A stretch of DNA of 64,000 nucleotides from Nitrospira sp. (GTDB lineage Bacteria > Nitrospirota > Nitrospiria > Nitrospirales > UBA8639), in contig CP058931.1 of assembly GCA_024760505.1 (NCBI GenBank), positions 2,304,001 through 2,368,000 on the forward strand. Reading direction: 5' to 3'. Position 1 is the stretch's first letter. Every line of letters starts with the position of its first letter. This document shows, in pieces, positions 1-8,661 of the stretch. The position numbers and the translations under genes were made by a program. Below the pieces are notes generated by a model that saw nothing but the letters and a program-made list of their open reading frames with translations, searched no databases and had not been told where the DNA came from.

Positions 1-246
1 GGCGATAATATTGGCTTGATCATTGCCGGCTAAACAAAACAAAAAATCTGAATGCTCGGGGTCTGTCTCTCGTTGAATCGCCGGCGTGGTTCCGTCACCA
101 TGGACGAACCCGCAATCGAGATCCTTACTGAGCTCATTGATCCGTTCTTTGTTGCTTTCGACGATGACGACTTCGTGCCCTCGCTTTAAGAGAATGTCCG
201 CGGTCATCACCGTCAACGAGCTGGCTCCTATAAATACCGCTCTCAT
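1..246 (-). CDS. TrkA-N (RCK) potassium-uptake regulator, N-terminal part, cut by window edge
   Basis: Reading the minus strand from an ATG at 246 gives a Rossmann-like start (MRAVFIGASS, then a helix and HEVVIVESNKERI), followed by FVHGDGTTPAIQRE and FLFCLAGNDQANI. This is the NAD-binding TrkA-N pattern: beta strand, acidic end of strand 2, and the GDGT motif. Such proteins are cytoplasmic gating subunits that bind NAD(H) or ATP on TrkH/KtrB potassium channels. The ATG overlaps the stop of the upstream trkH gene as ATGA, so the two are translationally coupled. The usual glycine-rich loop is altered to GASSLT, which may weaken nucleotide binding. About 82 residues are visible; the rest lies outside the window. 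Confidence 0.85.
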   Translation of the reverse strand, partial: MRAVFIGASSLTVMTADILLKRGHEVVIVESNKERINELSKDLDCGFVHGDGTTPAIQRETDPEHSDFLFCLAGNDQANIIA

Positions 247-1709
247 TGCGCTCGCCTTCTCCTTTCTCGCCAGGTGGGTGGGTATAACACCATCAGAAGC
301 GCGATAACTTCCAGCCGTCCCGCCAGCATATCAAAACAGAGTATGCCTTTCAGCCATCCAGGAAGTTCCGTGCCGGTAATTCCGGTAGATAATCCCACGG
401 TTCCGGTTGCCGAGGTGACTTCAAAGAGGGCATCTAGGGGGTCGTATCCCCCAACGAGAAAAAGGATCCATGAGACAAAAATCACCGCGATAAACAGGAA
501 TGTGAGCAGCAAGGCGCGAGTGAGGTCTTCATGCTCCAACCGCCGATTTCCCAGCCAGGGTTCGATCACGGCGTGAGGAGGAGCACAAGCCCGTTGAAGG
601 ATTACGCGAATCAGCACCAGCACGATCAGAAAACGGAAAATTTTGATCCCGCCACTGGTTGAGCCTGTGCTTCCACCGATGAGCATTGATGCCATGAGCA
701 ACGATTTGGAGGTTTGGTCGATCTCCGTCAGCGATAGGGTGCTGAAGCCGGTGCCGGTTTGAGCGGACACCCCCAAAGCCGCCCCATGGGCCAGAGCGCC
801 GGTCCAGCCTAGATTGGTGTGTTGCCCCAATGAAAGGCCGACGACCAAGCCGGTCAGACTACAGAGCACCAGAAGGGCTGGTAATTCCACATCAGAGATC
901 AGTCGGCGGAAACCATGGTGGTACGTATAGGCGAAGAGGGGCAGGGAGATTGATCCGCACACACACAGTAGGAGCAAAAAGGATGTGGCAGGTAGGGAAT
1001 CGAGTCCGGCCAGACTGTTATTGAAAGGGGAAAACCCTCCCGTGGAGATTGCCGTCAGCGTCAGGGTTACCGCATGAAAGGGGTTCACTTGAAGGGCCAA
1101 AAGCACCACCATTCCCAGCAAGGTCAGGAGAACATAAGCCCCAAGGACTCGTTGTGCGTGTGTCCGGGTCGTGGTAACAAAATTCTCTCCCGGCACCGGT
1201 TCCACCAATTTCTTTGAAGCGATACTTTGTCCCATGAGCAATGCGATAGAAAGGATGGCAATTCCTAAACCCCCGTACCATTGCATCCACGCACGGGCGA
1301 ATAGCAGGGAGGGCGATTGATCTTCCACGGCGGAGAGCACGGAGAGCCCCGTGGTGGTGACTCCCGAGACGGCTTCAAACCAGGCATCCTGGAAGGATAG
1401 ACCCGAGGCCATGAGAGGATACGTCATGCAGAGGGGGGAGAGAAAAAAAGCCAGGGCGGTGATTGTCAGCGCTTCATTCGTTTGGAGAGCGGTTGGAACG
1501 GAGAGACGGGAGAGAGGAATGCCCAGCAACGCTAAGGCCAGAATGACAACCAGGTATCGCCCGCTGACGGCATATTCTCCCCCAAAAATAGAAACGCTCA
1601 ATGGCAGGATGGTCAGCATGGCCAGCATCAGACCAAGCTGCCCAAGGTATTTGAGAATGACCGGGCCACGGACGGGGTAGCTTAATGTGGTCACACCTTC
1701 ATTGGCCAT
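243..1709 (-). CDS. trkH: TrkH/KtrB-family potassium uptake channel subunit
   Basis: This 488-residue, very hydrophobic protein has the four repeated membrane-pore-membrane units of the TrkH/KtrB family. Selectivity-filter-like turns are visible as SGVTTTGLS, ISTGGFSP, AQTGTGFS and TSATGTVGLS, and GGSTGSTSGGIKIFR matches the family signature after the third unit. The protein would sit in the inner membrane and admit K+ under control of the coupled TrkA-like subunit encoded immediately downstream (ATGA overlap at 243-246). Length is typical for the family. The start at 1709 has a GAGGC ribosome-binding sequence about a dozen bases upstream. No sign of damage. Confidence 0.95.
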   Translation of the reverse strand: MANEGVTTLSYPVRGPVILKYLGQLGLMLAMLTILPLSVSIFGGEYAVSGRYLVVILALALLGIPLSRLSVPTALQTNEALTITALAFFLSPLCMTYPLMASGLSFQDAWFEAVSGVTTTGLSVLSAVEDQSPSLLFARAWMQWYGGLGIAILSIALLMGQSIASKKLVEPVPGENFVTTTRTHAQRVLGAYVLLTLLGMVVLLALQVNPFHAVTLTLTAISTGGFSPFNNSLAGLDSLPATSFLLLLCVCGSISLPLFAYTYHHGFRRLISDVELPALLVLCSLTGLVVGLSLGQHTNLGWTGALAHGAALGVSAQTGTGFSTLSLTEIDQTSKSLLMASMLIGGSTGSTSGGIKIFRFLIVLVLIRVILQRACAPPHAVIEPWLGNRRLEHEDLTRALLLTFLFIAVIFVSWILFLVGGYDPLDALFEVTSATGTVGLSTGITGTELPGWLKGILCFDMLAGRLEVIALLMVLYPPTWRERRRRAQ

Positions 1710-2026
1710 CTGGTGTTATGCCTCAATCAGACCATTTCGAATAGGTCATTTTGCTTTCCTTATAGATAGGAACCCATTATTGAAAGGCGGGGTGTAATCG
1801 GAGGGAACGCGGTTCTCCTCTGACCGGATGGTTTCCGGGATAAGTCGTTGCCGTGTCGGCTTTTGGCGGTTTCGGAAAAAGAAAAGAAAGGAAGTGAACT
1901 GTGAATTCGGAAACATAGCCTCGACTGTGGTTTTTTGACTCTTGTCTATTGCATCACATATCTGGTGCAGACGATAGGTGTGAGCTTGTGGGCATACAAG
2001 AAATACATGCCGGAAAAATGATGGAG
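1710..2026. other. Intergenic stretch upstream of trkH
   Basis: No convincing gene. A weak 95-codon open frame on the minus strand (1746-2033) has no ribosome-binding site and an unremarkable composition, and its start runs into the repeat element at 2027. The trkH promoter should lie here, but no clear -35/-10 pair was identified. Confidence 0.4.
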
Positions 2027-2162
2027 TGTTCAAAAAAGTCCGTCCAGTCCTGTCCTTAGTCCCTCGAAGGAAAGGCCGCAGCCGCTTGGGCGAGCGGAGC
2101 GTACGGAGGAGTACGTGAGCACGGCGAAGCGGCGAGAACGCCGATGGCGGCCTTTTTCAACA
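2027..2162 (-). repeat. MITE-like dispersed repeat, copy 1 (136 bp)
   Basis: The minus strand begins TGTTGAAAAAGGCCGCC and ends in TTTTTTGAACA, so the ends form an imperfect inverted repeat. The interior has short complementary GC-rich arms (CGGCGTTCTCGCCG, TACTCCTCCGTA). A second copy of nearly the same length lies at 59717-59850, sharing the end sequences and the core GGCGTTCTCGCC and CCGTGCTCACGTACT. There is no coding capacity. Size, ends and dispersal fit a non-autonomous miniature element; it could instead be a structured terminator-like repeat. Confidence 0.7.
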
Positions 2163-2172
2163 CTTCTATGGT

Positions 2173-2526
2173 CTACTCATCAGGATGTTCCAGCGCCCGG
2201 CAGGGGCCAAGAACCGTCATGATGATAATGCCTTGGCGAAGATCCGCCCTGTTGTGTATACGAAGTTGACTGGCGGTCCGGCGTTTGGGAGAAGTGGTCG
2301 GTCTGAATTCCTGTCTGAGTTGTTTGGGTTTTGAGGGGGCAGTTGGCGTTGTTCGGCCTGTCTCACGATCAGGCTGTACCCGGGAATCATCGGATGGAAG
2401 AAAAAGATCCTTAAGGTCTCTGAGAGCGATGTCTCTCCGTATTCGTTCGTTCAGCCATCGAATGGCAAGGGCGATCAACGACAAAAAAAGAAAAATGGTG
2501 AAAGATATAAATGCTTCCAGGCTCAT
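2173..2526 (-). CDS. Small membrane-anchored protein of the nfeD-floA operon
   Basis: The chosen ATG at 2526 follows a GAGG-type ribosome-binding site and gives 117 residues. A single N-terminal membrane segment (FISFTIFLFLSLIALAIRWL, residues 5-24) is followed by a charged, proline- and arginine-rich cytoplasmic tail with no recognised domain. It starts 10 bases beyond the stop of floA, so it is the third gene of the operon. Bacillus nfeD(yqeZ)-floA(yqfA) operons also carry a small third gene (yqfB). That is a positional analogy only, and I see no sequence match. A longer in-frame start exists at 2610 but overlaps floA and lacks a ribosome-binding site. Confidence 0.6.
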   Translation of the reverse strand: MSLEAFISFTIFLFLSLIALAIRWLNERIRRDIALRDLKDLFLPSDDSRVQPDRETGRTTPTAPSKPKQLRQEFRPTTSPKRRTASQLRIHNRADLRQGIIIMTVLGPCRALEHPDE

Positions 2527-2536
2527 CCTTACCTCA

Positions 2537-3511
2537 TTATTTTGAAGGTCCCGGCGATTCCTCTTCCGTGCCGGCAATCGCTCCTCGCATAGCCGTATCG
2601 GCTTGCACATTTTTCATCCGATAATAATCCATGATCCCTAAATTTCCCTGACGAAAGGCTTCAGACATGGCCTTGGGAACCTCCGCTTCCGCCTCGACGA
2701 CACGGGCGCGCATTTCTTGTTCCAATGCGACCGCCATCGCTCGTCGTTCTTCCGCTTTGGCTTGAGCAATTTGCTTGTCCGCATTGGCCTGGTCGATTTG
2801 CAGCTTTGCGCCGATATTTTCTCCCACATCGACATCGGCAATATCGATCGACAGAATTTCAAAAGCTGTTCCGGCATCGAGCCCCTTCCCTAAAATATTT
2901 TTTGAAATGTAATCCGGATTCTCCAGCACGTCCTTATGTGTGGCGGATGAGCCAATGGTGCTCACCATGCCTTCTCCCACCCGCGCAATGACTGTTTCTT
3001 CACCGGCTCCGCCGACCAACCGGTCAATATTGGCGCGAACGGTGACTCGTGAGACGGCAATCAGCTGGATCCCATCCTTGGCGACTGCGGTGATACGGGG
3101 AGTTTCGATGACTTTAGGAATGACCGACATTTTGACGGCCTCCAGGACGTCACGTCCCGCCAGATCTATGGCGGCGGCGCGTTTAAAGGTCATGGGGATA
3201 TTGGCCTTGTCGGCTGAGATCATGGCATTGACGACTTTGACCACATTTCCTCCGGCCAGAAAGTGGGCTTCCAAATCGTTCACGGGAATTTCAAGCCCGG
3301 CCTTCACCGCGCTGATTCTGGCGTTGATCACGGTCACCGGGGGAACCCGCCGCAACCGCATGCCAATGAGCGTAAAGAGTCCAACATAGGCGTTTGAAGC
3401 CCACGCGGCGATCCACAGAGGGATCGGAATGACATAGAGAAGGCCAAACAAGAGCACAAGGACCATGACAAGGAGTCCGAGTGAACCGAATGCCTGGGTT
3501 TCAATTTCCAT
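2537..3511 (-). CDS. floA: Flotillin-like membrane-microdomain protein FloA
   Basis: This 324-residue protein matches the FloA/YqfA family over its full length. A hydrophobic hairpin (residues about 10-50) is followed by the PHB-like core (INARISAVKAGLEIPVNDLE; KVVNAMISADKANIPMTF; RITAVAKDGIQL) and a C-terminal helix rich in Ala, Glu and Lys (IDQANADKQIAQAKAEERR). FloA scaffolds detergent-resistant membrane domains that organise protein secretion, proteolysis and signalling. It overlaps the upstream nfeD gene by one base (TAATG), the classic nfeD-flotillin coupling. Length is normal and the reading frame is intact. Confidence 0.95.
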   Translation of the reverse strand: MEIETQAFGSLGLLVMVLVLLFGLLYVIPIPLWIAAWASNAYVGLFTLIGMRLRRVPPVTVINARISAVKAGLEIPVNDLEAHFLAGGNVVKVVNAMISADKANIPMTFKRAAAIDLAGRDVLEAVKMSVIPKVIETPRITAVAKDGIQLIAVSRVTVRANIDRLVGGAGEETVIARVGEGMVSTIGSSATHKDVLENPDYISKNILGKGLDAGTAFEILSIDIADVDVGENIGAKLQIDQANADKQIAQAKAEERRAMAVALEQEMRARVVEAEAEVPKAMSEAFRQGNLGIMDYYRMKNVQADTAMRGAIAGTEEESPGPSK

Positions 3512-4899
3512 TATTCGTGGTCCTTTTTTAATGGTGGTGTTGCCAGTTGAACGACGATCCGATTGCCATCAATGCGGACGACTTCAAGAGGTTGGCCGGC
3601 ATCAATAAACCCTCCGTCGGATACTACATCCACTCGTTGTCCATCAAAGCGTGCAATGCCGGAAGGGTGAAGATCCGAAACAGCGATCCCCTGCTTTCCC
3701 AGCCAGCGATGATCTTCGGGCGGACTCGATTCGTATCCCTCTTGAGCCTGCAGGTTGGTTTCCAGAATCAGCCGCTTCCCAAATGGAAGGCGTGGGAAAT
3801 AGCGCAGAAGTATGAGGGTGACGAGGATGGCCACCAGAATGGAAAGGGCAACTTGCCCCAATGCGGACAGCATGAAGTCCCATGTTGCCCCGGTCCCGAT
3901 AAGGCTGAGTCCTAGTCCTCCCATGAGTGCCATGATTCCTAAGATTCCGGCAATGCCAAAGCCGGGGATGACAAAAATTTCCAGCCCAACCAGTATCAGA
4001 CCAAGTCCGACTAGTAGGAATTCTTCCAATCCGGCTAATTGAACAAGCCCATGCCCCCAAAAAAAGAGGGCAAGGCTGATGAGGCCGAGGGCGCCGGGTA
4101 CCCCGAAGCCGGGCATCCGCATTTCCAGCATAATTCCCAGAATCCCAACGGTCATCAATAAGGAGCTGACCACGGGATGTGTGAGGAACCGCACCAGAGA
4201 CTCAGCCCAAGTTTCGGATGCGTAGCGAATCTCAGCATCGGCAAGGTTCACCGATTGTAGCACAGCCTCCAGCGAATTGGCTTGAAAGTCGGCGATCTTG
4301 ACCTGTAACGCTTCCTTGGTAGTGAGAGTCAATAATTTACTTTTTTCAATCAGGTCTGGAACTTCCACATCCGCATCAACCATCGCTTCGGCGATGAGCG
4401 GGGGGCGATTCCGTTGCTCGGCGGTTGCCCGGAACTCTTTGCGCATATACGAGACGGTTTTTTCTTCAACCGGTTGGGCCGGTGAACCCGGGAGACCGAT
4501 CTGCACCGGGGTTGCGGCCCCGATGGTGCCGCCGTCTGCCATCGCAATTTTTTCGGAGGCCAGGCTAATAAGCGCACCGGCGGAGATGGCTCGCTTATTG
4601 ATAAACGCGACGGTGAGAACTTTGGAGTTCAGGAGCGCATCACGAATCAGCACCGCGGCATCAACCCGGCCGCCAAAGGTATTAATCTCTAATATGACGG
4701 CTTTGGCTCCGGCGGCCGTGGCTTCGTCTAATACCCGTTGCACAAATGGCGCGAGTCCCAGATCGATGACCCCCTCAATGGGAGCCACAAATACGAGAGG
4801 CCGTTGAGCGTGAGTTGAGGGCTTGGCGAATACAAAGAAGACGGCCAAAAAGACCGCTATTCCCACCATCAAGATTTTGACTTTTTCCTGTGGCCGCAT
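3511..4899 (-). CDS. nfeD: Long-form NfeD: membrane ClpP-class serine protease with OB-fold domain
   Basis: The 462-residue product has a signal or anchor segment (residues about 8-24), then a ClpP/SppA-class protease domain (VFVAPIEGVIDLGLAPFV; INTFGGRVDAA). The likely nucleophile is Ser106 in RAISAGALISLAS. Several membrane helices (about 230-370) and a C-terminal OB-fold NfeD domain (GKQGIAVSDLHPSGIARFDG) follow. The family cleaves stomatin/flotillin-type partners and works with FloA, encoded next with a one-base overlap. An AGAGG ribosome-binding site lies about 9 bases before the ATG. A partly deleted copy of its 5' region lies at 7806-7930 (see the pseudogene entry). Confidence 0.93.
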   Translation of the reverse strand: MRPQEKVKILMVGIAVFLAVFFVFAKPSTHAQRPLVFVAPIEGVIDLGLAPFVQRVLDEATAAGAKAVILEINTFGGRVDAAVLIRDALLNSKVLTVAFINKRAISAGALISLASEKIAMADGGTIGAATPVQIGLPGSPAQPVEEKTVSYMRKEFRATAEQRNRPPLIAEAMVDADVEVPDLIEKSKLLTLTTKEALQVKIADFQANSLEAVLQSVNLADAEIRYASETWAESLVRFLTHPVVSSLLMTVGILGIMLEMRMPGFGVPGALGLISLALFFWGHGLVQLAGLEEFLLVGLGLILVGLEIFVIPGFGIAGILGIMALMGGLGLSLIGTGATWDFMLSALGQVALSILVAILVTLILLRYFPRLPFGKRLILETNLQAQEGYESSPPEDHRWLGKQGIAVSDLHPSGIARFDGQRVDVVSDGGFIDAGQPLEVVRIDGNRIVVQLATPPLKKDHE

Positions 4900-4956
4900 C
4901 CTTCAATCCCTCTAAGCTATTTTACCCTATTTGGCTTTATAACGGAGGCATGGATA

Positions 4957-6300
4957 TTACAGATCTGCTGGCGGAGGAGGAATGATCTGTTCCTTCATGA
5001 GCAACTGGGTGGCATTGCGGGCCTGGGTAATCATATGCGTGGCCTCCTCGTGCAATTGTTCCCGTAATTTCTTGAGTGCCGTGATGCCCTCTTCCTGGGC
5101 TTGGAGGGCGGTGGCGACGGCCACCCGGGGATACACCTCCCATTCGTCCATGGTGGGGAGGATCGAGTCCTCGTGGATACCGCGTTCCCTTGCATAATTC
5201 GCCAGTTCGTGTGCGGCGGCAATGGCCATGTCGTCGGTAATCGTTCGGGCGCGGATATCAAGTGCGCCACGGAATATGCCAGGGAACACCAGCGAATTGT
5301 TGACCTGGTTGGGGAAATCGCTTCGTCCCGTGGCCATGATTTTCACCCCGGCTTCCTTGGCTTCCCATGGCCAGATTTCCGGTATGGGATTGGCACAGGC
5401 AAACACGATGGCCTGTTTGGCCATAGCCGATACCCATTCCGGTTTAATGATGTCTCCGCCGGAAAAGGCGATGCACGCATCACATCCGTTCAGAGCCTCG
5501 GGGATTCCACCTTTCACGCCATCGGCATTGGTTTCCTGACACACCTTCCATTTGTCGGCATAATCCTTTTGGCCTGTTTCAATGTCTGCGCGGTCCTTAT
5601 GCAGAATACCCTGTCGATCGCAGGCGACGATCTTCGCGGGATTGATTCCGGCCGCTTTGAGCAGTCGATAGGTGGCGACATTGGCGGCTCCCATTCCGAT
5701 CATGGCGATGCGAATACTGTTGAGGTCTTTCCCGACCAGATGCAAGGCATTCAGCAATCCGGCAAGGATAACGGTGGCCGACCCTTGTTGATCATCATGC
5801 CAGACGGGTATGGTCATGTTCCGCCGGAGGTTGTCCAGGATGCGAAAGCATTTGGGTTGGGCGATATCCTCCAGGTTCATTCCGCCAAAAGAGGGTTCCA
5901 GGAGTTTGGCCGTCCGAATCAGTTCTTCCGGATCGTTTGTGCCTAAGCACAGTGGCACGGCGTCGACCCCTCCCAGGTATTTGAACAGCAGGGCCTTGCC
6001 CTCCATGACGGGAAGGCCGGCCTCGGGTCCGATATCTCCAAGCCCCAGCACACGCGTTCCATCCGAAACAATGGCAATGCAGTTGGCTTTGTTCGTGTAT
6101 TCGTAAACGAGGGCCGGGTTTGCTGAGATAGCTTTGCATGGCTCGGCGACGCCCGGCGTGTACCAAATGGAAAAGTCACTCAAATTTCTGATGCTGCACT
6201 TGGGAAGGAGCTGAACTTTGCCTTTATAGAAGGTATGGAGGGGAATGGCCCGTTTGGCCGGTTCCTTCGCTTTGGCCAATAATTCATCCTTCTCGAGCAT
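4957..6300 (-). CDS. NAD-type malic enzyme (malate dehydrogenase, decarboxylating)
   Basis: Malic enzyme oxidatively decarboxylates L-malate to pyruvate and CO2 using NAD(P)+. The 447-residue product has the malic_N signature (FSIWYTPGVAEPCKAI; VSDGTRVLGLGDIGPEAGLPVMEGKALLFK), the metal/substrate segment IPVWHDDQQGS, and the NAD-binding fold IAMIGMGAANVATYRLLKAAG. CANPIPEIWPWEAKEAG and ATGRSDFPNQVNNSLVFPGIFRG are also conserved. It is the short bacterial form, with no phosphotransacetylase-like extension. The start at 6300 is chosen because GGGAGGAAGG lies directly upstream; an in-frame ATG at 6408 would add 36 unconserved residues. With PEP synthase at 15203-17626 the cell can interconvert C4 and C3 acids. 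Confidence 0.95.
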   Translation of the reverse strand: MLEKDELLAKAKEPAKRAIPLHTFYKGKVQLLPKCSIRNLSDFSIWYTPGVAEPCKAISANPALVYEYTNKANCIAIVSDGTRVLGLGDIGPEAGLPVMEGKALLFKYLGGVDAVPLCLGTNDPEELIRTAKLLEPSFGGMNLEDIAQPKCFRILDNLRRNMTIPVWHDDQQGSATVILAGLLNALHLVGKDLNSIRIAMIGMGAANVATYRLLKAAGINPAKIVACDRQGILHKDRADIETGQKDYADKWKVCQETNADGVKGGIPEALNGCDACIAFSGGDIIKPEWVSAMAKQAIVFACANPIPEIWPWEAKEAGVKIMATGRSDFPNQVNNSLVFPGIFRGALDIRARTITDDMAIAAAHELANYARERGIHEDSILPTMDEWEVYPRVAVATALQAQEEGITALKKLREQLHEEATHMITQARNATQLLMKEQIIPPPPADL

Positions 6301-6463
6301 ATCCTTCCTCCCTGTGTAGGTTGAAGTTAAACATGATTCCGTCATCCTCTCTCGATACGTCTGGCCGAATCGCGAAGAAAAACCCAACAAAGCCTGGGGA
6401 CGACCCATTCAACCATTTTATTATACTCGGGCGGAATGTTTTTCCCTAGAAAGGAGAAGGGCT

Positions 6464-7453
6464 TCAGGTGAGGGTGATCGTGCCAATGCCATCCTGAAAG
6501 ATGACATCAGAGTGAAATGCCCGACATTTTGTCTGGATTGAATGTTGAAGCCACGTGATATCTGCACCGGTGGCACGGTGAACCTGGAAATTTTCAATTC
6601 GGACCGGAAACAAGTGCAGGCGCTCAACCCTACCCGAATTTTCCTCCACGCTGAATAAAAAGGATAAATCATTGCGTTCATCCGGATCGATGGCGTAGTC
6701 ATCAACGAAATCACCGGAGGAATACACAATCACCTTTCCCTGGTAGAGTTCAATGCCCTGGGGGGTGTGATTGGAATGTCCCCAATAGAGATCTCCTCCT
6801 AAATCCAGGAGTTGGTGGGCCAATGTGTGCATCGCCTGGGAAGGTGCTCCCCAGTTTGGTCCGATGTGAGCACTGATAATGACGAAGGAGGCGTACTGTC
6901 GTGCATGATCGATGACACCGGCAATTCGTTTTCGATAGGAGGAACGGAGTCCCTCCGAATCCCAGTCTATATAGTTCACGCCCGGTTGGGATTCTGTCGC
7001 TTCCCATTCTGGCTCATTATCCGTCAGGGCGATCACAGCAATCCGGCCTTGTGGAACATCCAGGAAGGCCGGTGCCAGCGCTTCCGCTAAATGTGCCCCC
7101 GCACCGGTGTGCTGAATGCCGGCTTGGTCCAGCAGGCTGAGGCAGTCCAGGAGGGCTTCCGGGCCATAATCCAACACATGGTTGTTGGCGAGGGTGGCGC
7201 AATTCACCCGGGCGGCTTGAAGAATTCCGATGGCATGGGGATTCGCCCGAAAATGAAACGCCTTCATCATGGGCTTCCATGGCTGACCACGACGGCTAAT
7301 CACACATTCCAGGTTGATTAACCGGCAGTTGGCTGACCTGAAGAGGGGCAACGTATCCCCCCAGATGGCTTCGGGGGCAAGCGAAAGATTGCTTACCACG
7401 CACTGGTCGACGATTCGTCCAAGCATGACATCACCCGTTAGGGCAATCTTCAT
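6464..7453 (-). CDS. CapA-superfamily metallophosphatase-like protein
   Basis: This 329-residue protein carries the PGA_cap/CapA motifs in order: GDVMLGR (residues 7-13), NLECVIS, LANNHVLDYG, SAHIGPNW, WGHSNHTPQGIE and VYSSGDFVDDY. The His/Asp/Asn residues form a calcineurin-like two-metal centre. The family includes poly-gamma-glutamate capsule proteins and many uncharacterised cytoplasmic members. There is no signal peptide and no capBC neighbour, so a capsule role is not supported. A GGGGAAA ribosome-binding sequence precedes the ATG at 7453. It stands alone between malic enzyme and a region of gene remnants. Confidence 0.88.
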   Translation of the reverse strand: MKIALTGDVMLGRIVDQCVVSNLSLAPEAIWGDTLPLFRSANCRLINLECVISRRGQPWKPMMKAFHFRANPHAIGILQAARVNCATLANNHVLDYGPEALLDCLSLLDQAGIQHTGAGAHLAEALAPAFLDVPQGRIAVIALTDNEPEWEATESQPGVNYIDWDSEGLRSSYRKRIAGVIDHARQYASFVIISAHIGPNWGAPSQAMHTLAHQLLDLGGDLYWGHSNHTPQGIELYQGKVIVYSSGDFVDDYAIDPDERNDLSFLFSVEENSGRVERLHLFPVRIENFQVHRATGADITWLQHSIQTKCRAFHSDVIFQDGIGTITLT

Positions 7454-7758
7454 GATGATCAGATTTCCCCTGGGCTATGAACTGTAAGAAGGTGCATCTT
7501 TTGTATGTCAGGCTGGTGTCACTTGTTTGGGGTAGAGGATTTTTTGTGACAGGTGTAGTAATGATGATTTTTAAGGCAAAGAATACCCTCCCTGAGTCGT
7601 AACAATGATGTTGGTGACCGCGGAAAGTTTTCTTTGCCCATGACCGTTCGGCATGTCTCCAGAATGTCAGGGAACCCTCTCCATTTTTTTACGTTGTCTC
7701 TGAATCCGCAGGAATTCCGTAGAGATAATTGTCACCATGTGAAGTGCAAATAACGCAA

Positions 7759-7930
7759 TCAATTTTTCACTAAACTTTCGAGTTGCTGGCGACAACCCGG
7801 TTCCCGCAATTTTTTCGGAGGCCAGGCTGATAAGCACTCCGGCGGCGGTGGCTTGGTCCAACACCCGTTACACAAATGGCGCGAGTCCCGGATCGATGAC
7901 CCCCTCAATGGGGGCCACAAATACGATAGG
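7759..7930 (-). pseudogene. Chimeric remnant: 5' piece of an nfeD copy joined to the 3' end of a sigma-factor gene
   Basis: On the minus strand, 7930-7806 encodes PIVFVAPIEGVIDPGLAPFV, a stop, then RVLDQATAAGVLISLASEKIA. This aligns with nfeD bases 4800-4544, except that a CAA codon has become TAA and exactly 132 bp (44 codons) are missing. The deletion joins two places in nfeD that both read CCGCCGG(A/T)GC, 132 bp apart. At the shared run AAAAAATTGCGG the sequence then switches to another frame reading KLREP-CRQQLESL-KN-stop, which is the C-terminal end of a sigma-70 factor (KLREPVVRQQLESLRNN in the intact gene at 9873). By my count 44 of 57 bases match that gene. No function is expected. 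Confidence 0.85.
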
Positions 7931-8125
7931 CTTCGGCGTGACGGCCCGGCTTATACCGAAAACCATGCAGACAGATAAACTGCCCGCCCGGAAGACACAG
8001 GGAGTAATCGAATTTGTACCCGCATTATTCACAATCCTCTTGTCCTATTCTACCTTGTTTGACGGGACTCAAGCGATGGCATGCCTATGGGGGTGCTTGA
8101 GTCGCGTGAATAAGCTGATTTTGAC

Positions 8126-8178
8126 TCATTAGACATCTCTGACCGTCTCGAATCATTAAAATCCAATGTGGAAGAGGT
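8126..8178 (+). pseudogene. Orphan 3' fragment of the crystallin-like gene
   Basis: About 50 bases repeat the 3' end of the gene at 8251-8661. The fragment reads LDISDRLESLK where the intact gene reads LDMSDNIESLK, and the run TCGAATCATTAAAA is identical. One A is missing in the A-run, shifting the frame afterwards. The fragment lies about 70 bp upstream of the intact gene and in the same orientation. This suggests a former tandem duplication whose upstream copy was mostly deleted. Confidence 0.7.
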
Positions 8179-8250
8179 TTGGCGAAGGATAATATGAGCC
8201 ATCACAATTTATTTTCAAATTGACCTTATAACTTAATACGGAGGTGTCAA

Positions 8251-8661
8251 ATGAAATTTACTCACATGCTTAACGGGACATTGGTTCTGGCCCTCATCGC
8301 GGGAATGGCCTACGGGCAAGAAAACATGATAGCCAGTACGAGTGATATGGAAATGCAGGTAGTCGATAAGAATTGTTGGGCAGAGATATTTGAGGATACG
8401 GATTTTGATGTTGACGATCCCCATGTCAGGGTCATGGGTCCTTTCCAGTCAGCCACGTTAGAGGATGTGGCTGGTCAGAATTGGAATAATGAAATCGAGA
8501 GTCTGATTGTAGGACCCAATGCCATGGTTTACGCCTATAAGGATCCGGATTTTTCCGGAACCGAAGTGGTCTTTGTAGCAAATCAACGAAACAGTGATTT
8601 AGCGGATTTAGACATGTCTGATAATATCGAATCATTAAAAATCAAATGTGGAAAAGAATAA
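8251..8661 (+). CDS. Exported beta/gamma-crystallin-like protein
   Basis: The 136-residue product has a signal peptide (MKFTHMLNGTLVLALIAGMAYG, cleavage near residue 22). After it come two Greek-key-like motifs: CWAEIFEDTDFDVDDPHVRV ending NNEIESLIVG, and VYAYKDPDFSGTEVVFVA ending DNIESLKIKC. The aromatic-acidic-FSG pattern and the paired NNEIESL/DNIESLK segments resemble the (N/D)(N/D)xx(S/T)S calcium sites of microbial beta/gamma-crystallins, although the last serine is replaced by Leu. Two cysteines (near residues 42 and 133) could form a disulfide. It would act in the periplasm or outside, probably as a calcium-stabilised protein. GGAGGTG precedes the ATG. Confidence 0.75.
   Translation: MKFTHMLNGTLVLALIAGMAYGQENMIASTSDMEMQVVDKNCWAEIFEDTDFDVDDPHVRVMGPFQSATLEDVAGQNWNNEIESLIVGPNAMVYAYKDPDFSGTEVVFVANQRNSDLADLDMSDNIESLKIKCGKE

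Noticed and set aside
5101..5946. 281-codon open frame opposite the malic enzyme gene
   Set aside because: Shadow of a strongly conserved gene with no supporting signals.
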